Assembly: GCA_004554395.1 (NCBI GenBank)
Contig: SFMP01000119.1
Span: 1-8,681, forward strand
Length of the DNA stretch: 8,681 bases
Direction of reading: 5' to 3'
DNA from: Myxococcales bacterium
GTDB taxonomy: Bacteria > Myxococcota_A > Bradymonadia > UBA4248
Position 1 is the stretch's first letter. Each line of letters starts with the position of its first letter. Positions 1-5,961 of this stretch are shown here, piece after piece. Position numbers and translations under genes: made by a program. A model generated the notes under the pieces. It saw nothing but the letters and a program-made list of their open reading frames with translations. It made no database searches and had not been told where the DNA came from.

Positions 1-1
1 A

Positions 2-988
2 TTGATCGGTGGCGTCGTTTTGGAATATCACAATATCGATGCAGGGAATGAATTCAATGGCGGCAAGAAATCGGAGGATCGTCGAAATTACAACAAGATC
101 GATTATTTGACGCCTTCGATCTTCTTGCAAGACGAACAGAGATTTTGGGACGATAGGATCATCTTGACGTTGGGCGGTCGTTTAGACGTCTATAAATCGA
201 CGATGGATGAGCGCGATATTGCGCCATCGTGGCGTTTTGCATTTTTGGGAAAATGGACCGATTGGATGACGATGCGTCTTTCGTATGGTTATTCGTTTAA
301 GGAGCCGTCGCTCTACCAATTGTATAGTAGCAATATCGACTACGAAGGGGAGCCCGATCTCAATCCAGAGAAATTGCACAACGTCGAATTGTCGTTTTTG
401 TTTACGCCGTTGTACTTTATGAAGATTCGTCTCGACGGATTTGCATCGTGGATTAGCGATTTGATCGTCGTCAATTACAATACAGATCTTGGCGATAAAG
501 CACATGGGATCGAGGGGCGATATACGCCCAAGCAAGATGGCGATGCGCAGATATACGGTTTTGAATTGAGCCTAGATTCGGCGATTGGTCAGAATTGGAA
601 TATCTATACGCACTATAACTTTTTGTATTTGACGGGCGACAAAGATTTGAACTCGGGCGATGCCATGCACCGATTCAAACTGGGGGCGACGTTTATGAAC
701 GATTGGGTTACGGCCGACGTCGCGGCGTTCCTCGTCGGTGGATCGCAGAAGATCACTTCTGCGTTTGAACATCGCGGACGATATGCCGTTCCGTTCTATG
801 CGATATTGCAACCGCAAGTGACGGCGCACGTCGGTGCCAATATCGGCGTCATGGTGCAAGGGAGCTATGCGTTTTCGGAGGGCATGCTCGATTCACCGAC
901 GAATCGATTCTATTACGAAAAAGAAGGGATACCCGTGAATCGGTATTCGGTGATGTTGTCGTTGATTTATCCGTTCCGGTCAAATTGA
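2..988 (+). CDS. TonB-dependent outer-membrane receptor, C-terminal part (5' end outside window)
   Basis: The reading frame is open from the first bases, so the gene begins upstream; about 328 residues of the beta-barrel remain and the N-terminal plug domain is missing. The frame shows alternating aromatic/polar strands throughout. Around residues 95-130 it carries the barrel motif typical of the family: 'GYSFKEPSLYQLY', then 'GEPDLNPEKLHNVELS' (family consensus: FR.PS..ELY...GN..L.PE....E.G). It ends in a final strand 'VMLSLIYPF' followed by RSN, so the C-terminal Phe is displaced three residues from the usual terminal position. Known role of the family: energy-coupled uptake of siderophores, cobalamin, sugars or other large ligands through TonB-ExbBD. 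The substrate cannot be told from the barrel. The first in-frame ATG at 2-4 is unlikely to be the start. The gene converges on the Cys-rich lipoprotein gene across a repeat-filled spacer. Confidence 0.9.
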   Translation: MIGGVVLEYHNIDAGNEFNGGKKSEDRRNYNKIDYLTPSIFLQDEQRFWDDRIILTLGGRLDVYKSTMDERDIAPSWRFAFLGKWTDWMTMRLSYGYSFKEPSLYQLYSSNIDYEGEPDLNPEKLHNVELSFLFTPLYFMKIRLDGFASWISDLIVVNYNTDLGDKAHGIEGRYTPKQDGDAQIYGFELSLDSAIGQNWNIYTHYNFLYLTGDKDLNSGDAMHRFKLGATFMNDWVTADVAAFLVGGSQKITSAFEHRGRYAVPFYAILQPQVTAHVGANIGVMVQGSYAFSEGMLDSPTNRFYYEKEGIPVNRYSVMLSLIYPFRSN

Positions 989-1170
989 TCTCACACTTGG
1001 TCTGTCGGTCAGCCTTGACCTCACCCCCAGCCTGTCGGCCCCCCCCTCTCCATAAATGGCGAGGGGGAATAGACATCTGCCTACGGCAGATGTGAGAAAT
1101 TGGCGAGGGGGAATATGACCTCACCCCCGGCCTGTCGGCCCCCCCCTCTCCATAAATGGAGAGGGGGAAT
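986..1170. repeat. 100-bp-spaced direct repeat with C-rich/G-rich palindrome
   Basis: Bases 1016-1070 and 1116-1170 form a 55-bp direct repeat with two mismatches (1029 A versus 1129 G, 1060 C versus 1160 A), exactly 100 bp apart. A degenerate third copy of its left part (TGAxCTCAC ... CTGTCGG) starts at 986, on the TGA stop codon of the receptor gene. An extra copy of the right end (TGGCGAGGGGGAAT) lies at 1101-1114. Each full copy contains a palindrome; in the second it is a perfect 12-bp stem, CCCCCTCTCCAT (1142-1153) against ATGGAGAGGGGG (1156-1167), while the first copy has one mismatch. The repeat fills the convergent spacer between two genes and may end transcription, but no T-run follows the stems. 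No coding content is visible. Confidence 0.85.
1073..1093. repeat. Short hairpin module 1 of the intergenic repeat
   Basis: A perfect 9-bp inverted repeat, ACATCTGCC (1073-1081) and GGCAGATGT (1085-1093), encloses a 3-base loop. It directly follows the element GAGGGGGAAT (1061-1070) plus AG. The same G-rich leader precedes two further hairpins (1173 and 1215) whose arms have different sequences, so this is one copy of a leader-plus-hairpin module. The function is unknown. Confidence 0.75.
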
Positions 1171-1172
1171 TG

Positions 1173-1191
1173 ACGCCCGCGTTGCGGGCGT
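1173..1191. repeat. Short hairpin module 2 of the intergenic repeat
   Basis: A perfect 8-bp inverted repeat, ACGCCCGC (1173-1180) and GCGGGCGT (1184-1191), has loop GTT. It is preceded by GAGGGGGAAT (1161-1170) plus TG, the same leader as module 1. On the plus strand only TTTG follows the stem, too short a T-run for a confident intrinsic terminator of the receptor gene. Confidence 0.75.
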
Positions 1192-1214
1192 TTGTGTGTG
1201 GGGAGGGGGGATAG

Positions 1215-1233
1215 ATGCCCGCGGGGCGGGCAT
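1215..1233. repeat. Short hairpin module 3 of the intergenic repeat
   Basis: A perfect 8-bp inverted repeat, ATGCCCGC (1215-1222) and GCGGGCAT (1226-1233), has loop GGG. It is preceded by GAGGGGGGATAG (1203-1214), a variant of the leader before modules 1 and 2. It sits 15 bp beyond the stop codon of the minus-strand lipoprotein gene, so its transcript would fold it just downstream of that gene. No poly-U tract follows on either strand. Confidence 0.7.
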
Positions 1234-1248
1234 AATGATGGGGTAGTG

Positions 1249-3135
1249 TTATTGTGCAGGTGTCCAAGATAGATTGTAGAGTACGATGCGTTTATCGGCT
1301 GTCAATGTGAATGCCGTACACGATGAATGATTGATGACGATGGGGGTTTTCTCGCTCGAAGTCAATGCGTCGGCGCAGGTTTTTGATCCGGAATAGGTGA
1401 CAGATTTCGATGAATTATCGTTGACGCATGTGACTTTGACATTAACACTTTCGTCGTAATTCTTATAGTCGAAATATACCTTCCCTAGGCCGCCTTTGAT
1501 ATTTGAAACTTCAACTTTTGATGTACCAGATTTCGTCGTATTTAGAATGATCCCTTTTAGAGGGTTGCCGTTTTTGTCTTTCGCCTCGCAATTTGCATTT
1601 AAGCTCAAATCAGTGCGAGCGGTGACGCTGATCGAATAATCGGGATATGTTTTAGAGCCGACGTTAGTAGTATAGTTGGACGTATTGCTGTCTTTAATCC
1701 ACATAAAATCGTCGGTATACAATTGGGTTGACGCTTTCTGTTTGCAAGCGTTTTCTTTGCACGTCATTTGAGCGTTATTGCAATCGGCATCTGTGAGGCA
1801 TTCGACGCATTGGGGCGTTTCGCCATCGAGGCATTTCGATTTATCTTTTGGGCACGGGGTGTTGACGAATTCGCCATTTTGGCAAGTATCGATCGATTCT
1901 GCGTCGGATCCGCAACTCGCCTTGCCTTCGGTACATTTTTCAACGCAGTTTTCGGTCGAGATTTGGCAAGAACGACAGACGAGGTTGCCCGAGACGTATT
2001 TTGAAGCATCGTATTCGGCGCATTTTGAAACGCCGTTTTTGAACGCGTTGCCGTCGCAAGTTTCGCTACCGGTGATAATCCCGTCGCCACAGTAGACGCA
2101 TCTGGAAGCGTCGTATTTGCATTCTTTTGTGCAGGGAGCAGTTCCGATGGCGGCAGGGGCGTTTAATAGTTCGGAGCATTCTTTATGACTCGTATTGATG
2201 TGATTGTAGTCGCAGATTTCGCCTGGATCGAGATTTCCATTGCCGCAATTGCCCGAATCGGGATCGATTTTGCTACACGAACCGTCGGCGAGTCCAGAGC
2301 AATCGTCTTTACATTTTAGGGAATCTTGCGAAATTTGTTGCGCTCCAGATCCGAATGCAACGATGCAGGCATTGGGGACGAAGTTGCTACCATCGCAGAT
2401 TTCGCCTGGATCGAGTTTTCCGTTGTTACACTTTTTAATCGACGTTTCGCAACCGTCGCTCAATAGTCCGTTGTCGTTGATGTAGCCGTCTTCGCAGACG
2501 ATTTCGCATTTTTTATTGCTACAATACGAGTCGCGTATGTGTAGTGTTTGATCATTTCGATCGGGACATTTGACACCGCATTCACCGCAATTGTCGGGGT
2601 CGTGATTGACATCGAGGCATGTGGTATTGTCGCCAACAGTGCAAGCGATCATCGGAGTAGGACAATTCGATTGACAAGTGCCATCGGAGCAAATCATGTT
2701 TTTGCCGCAGCTATTGCCGCATTTGCCGCAATTTGCACTGTCGGTTTTGACATCGACGCAGCTGCCGCTACAACACGTTTTCGAACACGTCTTTCCATCG
2801 CAGAGACAGGCGTAGTGAAAGTCTTGATTTTCGCTGATATCGTCTGTGGTATCGGCATCGGGCGCTGAACTCGAATTGATAATAGTATCGGTGATGGGAG
2901 AGACGCGATCGCACGATTCAAATTCGCTACACTTGGCTCCGCACGTACTACAATTGCGTTCCGAAGGTGTCACACAAACGCCTTCGCAACAGTGCTGTGA
3001 ATTGAGGCATTGATAAGTTTTATTATTGAAAACGCACGTTTGATAACGTTGCATATCTTTTAGATCGACTTCATTGGCGCATGAGTAGGCGGCTAAAGTG
3101 CAGGCGAGGATCGAGAGAGCGAGTAGTTTTTTCAT
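1249..3135 (-). CDS. Large cysteine-rich secreted lipoprotein with DUF4215-like and NCGxCG modules
   Basis: The 628-residue protein starts with a lipoprotein-like signal: MKK, a hydrophobic stretch to residue 17, then A-Y-S-C with Cys19 as the likely lipidated residue (lipobox non-canonical at -3). Residues 34-468 hold close to 60 cysteines in modules. 'NCSTCGAKC' (61-69), 'NCGKCGNSC' (135-143) and 'NCGECGVKC' (182-190) resemble Cys motifs abundant in Myxococcota surface proteins. Three DUF4215-like units begin at 236, 297 and 349 (C-NG-LDPGE-CD pattern, the last diverged to GDGIITGSETCD). Residues 470-628 form a beta-rich, Asn/Ser/Thr-rich C-terminal domain with 'GGLGKVYFDYKNY' (548-560) and 'RIVLYNLSWTP', recalling carbohydrate-binding-like sandwich domains; that comparison is inference. 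The start is supported by GGAG (minus strand) six bases upstream. The gene lies 48 bp after the EcsC-like gene on the same strand. Likely an outer-membrane-anchored, disulfide-rich surface protein; ligand unknown. Confidence 0.88.
   Translation of the reverse strand: MKKLLALSILACTLAAYSCANEVDLKDMQRYQTCVFNNKTYQCLNSQHCCEGVCVTPSERNCSTCGAKCSEFESCDRVSPITDTIINSSSAPDADTTDDISENQDFHYACLCDGKTCSKTCCSGSCVDVKTDSANCGKCGNSCGKNMICSDGTCQSNCPTPMIACTVGDNTTCLDVNHDPDNCGECGVKCPDRNDQTLHIRDSYCSNKKCEIVCEDGYINDNGLLSDGCETSIKKCNNGKLDPGEICDGSNFVPNACIVAFGSGAQQISQDSLKCKDDCSGLADGSCSKIDPDSGNCGNGNLDPGEICDYNHINTSHKECSELLNAPAAIGTAPCTKECKYDASRCVYCGDGIITGSETCDGNAFKNGVSKCAEYDASKYVSGNLVCRSCQISTENCVEKCTEGKASCGSDAESIDTCQNGEFVNTPCPKDKSKCLDGETPQCVECLTDADCNNAQMTCKENACKQKASTQLYTDDFMWIKDSNTSNYTTNVGSKTYPDYSISVTARTDLSLNANCEAKDKNGNPLKGIILNTTKSGTSKVEVSNIKGGLGKVYFDYKNYDESVNVKVTCVNDNSSKSVTYSGSKTCADALTSSEKTPIVINHSSCTAFTLTADKRIVLYNLSWTPAQ
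2210..2415 (-). repeat. Internal duplication within the Cys-rich lipoprotein gene
   Basis: A 23-bp perfect direct repeat lies at 2210-2232 and 2393-2415, exactly 183 bp (61 codons) apart, each copy encoding the LDPGEICD core of a DUF4215-like unit. Retained identity at the DNA level suggests a fairly recent internal duplication or gene conversion between two repeats of the protein. Confidence 0.8.
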
Positions 3136-3183
3136 GACGAACTCCGATAGAAAGACGGTGTAAAAGTCAAGTTTGAATCGAAA

Positions 3184-3855
3184 TTAATCTTCGCAGCGGT
3201 TGGCATTTTTTCGGTGTTTGAGTGCGCGCCAACATTCGCGCCCGGTTCTCGCGCTGAGAATTTTGTTGACCGATGCGCCGATGACGATGCCGACGAGTGG
3301 GATGTATCGCGTTAGCCGTTTGCAACTCATCATGACGATGACGCGTGCAAGTGTTTTTGCAAGTGTTTTGCTCAGTTCTCGCGTGGAGAATTCGCTCATG
3401 GCGAGGTCGATGATATCTTTGAGAGATGGTTCTTTGTCGTAGTCGTATGCTTCTTCGAGCGAAGTGCAAACGAGCAAGAAGTCGATTTTTCGTTCGCGTT
3501 GGTCGTCGATATTGAATCCGGCGAGATGCGACAAAGCGAGCGTCATTTCGAGTTCGAATTTGAGGGCGATGATGGCATCGAGAGCGGCGACGCCGAAAAT
3601 CGACAAGATCGGCCCGACAAATGGGATGAGTCCAGGTATCGCGCTAGCGCCTCCGCCAGCGGCGACGAGATTGGAGTAGTGCATGATGATCATACGAGAG
3701 GCGTATTTTTCGCGTTTATGCTCGTCGTTTGTCATTTTTTCGGCACAAAGTACGGCTTTTTCGACGACTTTTTTGATGGAATCGTTCGAAGCGACGAGCT
3801 TATCGAGGACGGCGACGGCTTCGCGAGCAGCGTCTTGGGAAATTTGCTTTTTCAT
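3184..3855 (-). CDS. EcsC-like family protein
   Basis: The product is 223 residues from the ATG at 3855. The frame is open for 16 more codons upstream, but GGAG sits five bases before this ATG and the promoter-to-gene layout fits it, so the longer form is unlikely. Residues 1-60 are charged and helical (coiled-coil-like). A Gly/Pro-rich hydrophobic stretch, 'AAGGGASAIPGLIPFVGPILSIFG' (65-88), leads to a helical segment 'ALDAIIALKFELEMTLALSHLAGF' (90-114). Near the C-terminus comes 'IPLVGIVIGASVNKILSARTGRECWRAL' (185-212). This order (GGG/GLPG hairpin, 'iA...G.d' helix, late P-x-VG-x-x-x-G-x-x-x-N followed by a helix) matches my recollection of the EcsC family, which is poorly characterised and membrane-associated. 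A DUF697-like assignment is the main alternative. It is separated from the upstream transporter gene by its own promoter and followed after 48 bp by the lipoprotein gene, so the two may be cotranscribed. Confidence 0.65.
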   Translation of the reverse strand: MKKQISQDAAREAVAVLDKLVASNDSIKKVVEKAVLCAEKMTNDEHKREKYASRMIIMHYSNLVAAGGGASAIPGLIPFVGPILSIFGVAALDAIIALKFELEMTLALSHLAGFNIDDQRERKIDFLLVCTSLEEAYDYDKEPSLKDIIDLAMSEFSTRELSKTLAKTLARVIVMMSCKRLTRYIPLVGIVIGASVNKILSARTGRECWRALKHRKNANRCED

Positions 3856-3860
3856 GGATA

Positions 3861-3864
3861 CTCC
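3861..3864 (-). promoter_or_regulatory. Ribosome binding site deciding the EcsC-like start
   Basis: GGAG on the minus strand, five bases before the ATG at 3855. The same GGAG motif at 5-6 bases precedes pilC (7185-7182) and the Cys-rich lipoprotein, so it is the local pattern. It favours the 3855 start over the in-frame ATG at 3903, which has no such site. Confidence 0.75.
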
Positions 3865-3936
3865 GTTCAATGGAAGAAGAATCAAAGACCGCGCAAGCGC
3901 CAAAGCGTACCCGCACGTCGATTGCGACGACTCTAT

Positions 3937-3965
3937 ATTGTAGTAGGGAATTGCTTAAAGTGCAA
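3937..3965 (-). promoter_or_regulatory. Sigma-70-type promoter for the EcsC-like gene
   Basis: Read on the minus strand: TTGCAC (3965-3960), a 17-base spacer, then TACAAT (3942-3937), a 5/6 match to the -10 consensus at the ideal spacing. The -35 element overlaps the last few bases before the transporter stop codon. Predicted transcription would start near 3930, leaving a leader of about 75 bases. A small hairpin (CGTCG 3916-3920 / CGACG 3925-3929, loop of four) lies right at the transcript start. This splits the EcsC-like and lipoprotein genes from the upstream transporter gene, at least in part. The -35 match is only moderate. Confidence 0.55.
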
Positions 3966-3969
3966 ATCT

Positions 3970-4962
3970 CTAGTCGTTAGAGCTGACGTTACCCTCGCGG
4001 GGTGTTGTCGATGTGTGAGTCGTTTGATCTTTATCGGAATTTGTCGATGTTTGTTGATGTGGAAGGACGCCGATGAGAATGGTGCACAAGATGGTGATGG
4101 CGCATCCGACGAGGGCCCAGAACGTGGGCAATTCGCTCCAGATGATGAAGGCGATGATGATGCTCGAGAATGTGGAGAGGTAGATAAAGGGGGCGACGAT
4201 CGTGGCGGGAGCGTAGCGATAAGCCGATGTCATGAGGAGTTGAGCGATGAAAGCGGTGAGACCGGCGCCCATGAGAAAGGCGAAAGTCGTGGCGTCGGGA
4301 AGAGTCCAGGGGACGAAGAGCGCCGACCCTGCAGCGGCAAGCGTCGAAACGCCTAGTAACCACATGACGATCGTTTCGGAGGAGTCGGTCTTTTGCAAGA
4401 CTCGAACGCAAGTATAGGCTAGAGCCGAGAAAATGCCCGATCCGAGCGCGATGAGTGCCGATGGATTGATGCCGCCGAAATCGGGATTGACGATGAGTGC
4501 GATCCCAAAAAAGGCAAAGACGACGATGGCATAGATCCACCAATGGAATCGCTCGCGGAGAAAGATGGCAGCAAATATGCATACGAAGATGGGCGATGTT
4601 TGGTTGAGGGCATTGGCTAGTCCGAGTTCGAGGCGCGAAATGGCCCAGATATAAGACAAAGCCCCGACGGCGCCCAGAATGCCGCGCAAAGCGAGCAAAC
4701 TGATTCGATTGCCAAATGTACGCGGGCGCAAGCCCATTGCCGTCATGATGAGGAGGATGAAGAAGCCGACGCCGGTTCGGAAGAAGGCGCATTCGAATGG
4801 GTTGACGGTTGCCGTGCAAAACTTCAACAGCACCGAGCTGATGCCGAAGGTGAGGCCTGCGGCGCACATGAGCAAGATGGCTCGGCGTGGGTTATCGGCT
4901 CTGGGCGCCGGCACGGTATGGCGTTCGTGCGGCGCATGGATAAACGCGTGAAGGGTAGGCAT
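3970..4962 (-). CDS. EamA/DMT-superfamily inner-membrane transporter
   Basis: The protein has 330 residues with about ten hydrophobic helices, near 28-48, 58-78, 88-108, 114-134, 141-159, 168-188, 197-217, 226-246, 253-274 and 279-300. These form the two five-helix EamA halves typical of drug/metabolite transporters. Family-type features include 'FFRTGVGFFILL' in helix 2, 'ALSYIWAISRLELGLANALNQTSPIFVCIFAAIFLRER' across helices 3-4 (the position where DMT exporters read '...A.....p.f..l.a.l.l.E'), and 'SAYRYAPATIVAPFIYLSTFSSIIIAFIIW' in the second half. The hydrophilic N-terminal 27 residues and C-terminal 30 (Thr/Ser/Asp-rich) are longer than usual. No clear Shine-Dalgarno precedes the chosen ATG; a later start at Met32 would cut into helix 1, so the longer form is kept. 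The gene follows the Cys-tail protein gene by 33 bp, suggesting one transcript. Substrate unknown; sequence alone cannot distinguish amino-acid, nucleotide-metabolite or drug export. Confidence 0.9.
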   Translation of the reverse strand: MPTLHAFIHAPHERHTVPAPRADNPRRAILLMCAAGLTFGISSVLLKFCTATVNPFECAFFRTGVGFFILLIMTAMGLRPRTFGNRISLLALRGILGAVGALSYIWAISRLELGLANALNQTSPIFVCIFAAIFLRERFHWWIYAIVVFAFFGIALIVNPDFGGINPSALIALGSGIFSALAYTCVRVLQKTDSSETIVMWLLGVSTLAAAGSALFVPWTLPDATTFAFLMGAGLTAFIAQLLMTSAYRYAPATIVAPFIYLSTFSSIIIAFIIWSELPTFWALVGCAITILCTILIGVLPHQQTSTNSDKDQTTHTSTTPREGNVSSND

Positions 4963-4995
4963 GGCATGAAGACGGCAAAACGGCTTCGAAGGTCG

Positions 4996-5448
4996 TTATT
5001 TACACGATTTGCAAGATTTGCACGATTTGGCACCACCGCCGCCGCCGCAGCAACCGCCACCGCATTTGGCTGCAATGCCCTCTTTATAATGGCTCGTGAT
5101 GAAGGCTTCGCCCAGGAGGGTACGCGCGAGCTCGGGTTCGACTTCGAGAAGCGTTTTGAGCCAAAACTGCGAGATGGGGGCAGTATCGTTGCGTTCCAGG
5201 AGTGCTTGGATGAGTTTTGTCGCCGTTTCGCGGTCGTAGGCATCCCAAAGCGTTTTGATATAGGCGTTGTATTCGGTCGGGATATCGCTCGTCTTGTCGG
5301 CGTCGATGGCGGCGATGAGACCAGAGGGATCGTGTGTTTGGCGCACGACTTTAAATGCCTTCGATTTGGGTGATCCGCTTATCGCCGAGATGATGAGCCA
5401 TATAATGACGAGGACGATAACTCCGATGAGAACGTAATGGAAATCCAT
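4996..5448 (-). CDS. Small membrane-anchored protein with Cys/Gly-rich, SCK-repeat tail
   Basis: The product has 150 residues and I do not recognise its family. Residues 5-24 form one strongly hydrophobic segment (VLIGVIVLVIIWLIISAI), probably an uncleaved anchor. Residues 28-128 are soluble, helical and cysteine-free, including 'NAYIKTLWDAYDRETATKLIQALLE'. All six cysteines lie in the last 22 residues: C129, C133, C134 in a glycine run, then three S-C-K units (C143, C146, C149) ending in Lys. Such a tail could bind metal or form mixed disulfides; this is inference. At the DNA level the SCK units are a 9-bp imperfect tandem repeat (4999-5028). GAGG lies about ten bases upstream of the ATG, slightly far. 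The gene follows the pilC terminator and repeat array, and precedes the transporter gene by 33 bp, so it probably leads that transcript. Confidence 0.8.
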   Translation of the reverse strand: MDFHYVLIGVIVLVIIWLIISAISGSPKSKAFKVVRQTHDPSGLIAAIDADKTSDIPTEYNAYIKTLWDAYDRETATKLIQALLERNDTAPISQFWLKTLLEVEPELARTLLGEAFITSHYKEGIAAKCGGGCCGGGGGAKSCKSCKSCK

Positions 5449-5680
5449 GGGGAAAATACCTCAAAACACTATGGGAAAATTGAAAACGAAAAAAAGATAG
5501 AACGAAGAATGTGTTGAATAAAATTCGATAGTTCTGTCGATAGACAAATTTTCTTCGAATGCGTCGATGGCCGTTGCAAAGCCGACTCGATGTTGCAATG
5601 CGCGGCATCGAAGCGGAGTAGTGGTTAGTCTTAGAGCCCCTTAAAGTCAAGAAAATCGGGCATTGGTGAGAAATATCGGG
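5449..5680. other. Non-coding upstream region of the Cys-tail gene
   Basis: No credible gene is visible here. Bases 5449-5560 are AT-rich, as expected for a promoter region of the minus-strand gene at 5448. I found no confident -35/-10 pair; the best guess (TTGTCT, 18 bases, TTTTAT on the minus strand) matches only 4/6 in each box. A 7-bp direct repeat (TCGATAG) lies at 5525-5531 and 5537-5543. From about 5640 the sequence becomes degenerate repeat DNA leading into the hairpin array. Confidence 0.5.
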
Positions 5681-5900
5681 CGATAAGCGCGAAATAGCCG
5701 CGCCGCGTAGGCGTATTGAGCGCAAAGCGCGAAATAGCCGTAGCCAGAGCCCGTATTGAGTCCTGTAAAGAGCGAGATAGGGCGACAAGAGGCGTATTGG
5801 CGTGAGCCAATAGCCGATAAGCGCGGTGTATTGAGCGCAAAGCGCGAAATAGCCGCGCCGCGTAGGCGTATTGAGCGCAAAGCGCGAAATAGCCGTAGCC
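5681..5900. repeat. Quasi-tandem array of ~31-bp hairpin repeats (GGCGTATTG...AATAGCC family)
   Basis: Five full units start at 5710, 5750, 5791, 5825 and 5865, mostly about 40 bp apart, with a half unit at 5681-5700. The consensus is GGC-G-TATTGAGCG, variable centre, CGAAATA-GCC, whose outer arms GGC/TATT and AATA/GCC pair. In units 2, 5 and 6 the centre adds GCGC-AAA-GCGC. Unit 4 (5791-5815) instead has perfect TATTGGC-GTGA-GCCAATA arms. Unit 3 swaps the outer arms to CCC (5750-5752) and GGG (5780-5782). A 61-bp perfect direct repeat links 5685-5745 with 5840-5900. The array lies beyond the pilC terminator and is non-coding; short open frames across it are by-products. The same family recurs inverted at 8567-8681. 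Confidence 0.85.
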
Positions 5901-5902
5901 CC

Positions 5903-5937
5903 AAAAAAAAGCGCCATTGGGGGGAATCCGACGGCGC
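5903..5937 (-). terminator. Intrinsic terminator of pilC (pilT-pilC transcript)
   Basis: On the minus strand a GCGCC/GGCGC stem (5937-5933 and 5915-5911) with a 17-base loop is followed by eight consecutive T (5910-5903). It lies 25 bases past the pilC stop codon. The stem is only five pairs, but the T-run is strong. A run of nine G on the plus strand (5944-5952) sits between the stop codon and the stem. Confidence 0.65.
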
Positions 5938-5961
5938 GAAAGTGGGGGGGGGCATGTGCGA

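Noticed and set aside
1200..1230. Possible G-quadruplex from several G-runs on the plus strand
   Set aside because: It needs a long (about 12-base) loop and competes with the perfect hairpin at 1215-1233; not strong enough to claim.
3136..3183. Promoter directly before the lipoprotein gene (TTGACT on the minus strand)
   Set aside because: No acceptable -10 element occurs at 15-19 bases from it before the ribosome binding site.
3499..4356. 285-codon open frame on the plus strand rich in Asp, Glu and Gly
   Set aside because: It runs antisense to the EcsC-like and EamA genes, both of which show family-level features. Its acidic composition is the expected reverse-strand shadow of their codon pattern, and it spans two genes and their promoter.
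4031..4867. 278-codon minus-strand frame rich in Arg and His overlapping the transporter gene
   Set aside because: Same strand but a different frame from the ten-helix EamA protein; low-complexity Arg/His composition indicates an out-of-frame shadow.
5351..5917. 188-codon minus-strand frame through the hairpin array, and a similar one at 5647-5955
   Set aside because: The translated sequence is just the repeat read in different phases (AISRFALNTP-type strings) and it runs into the Cys-tail gene; no ribosome site or family feature.
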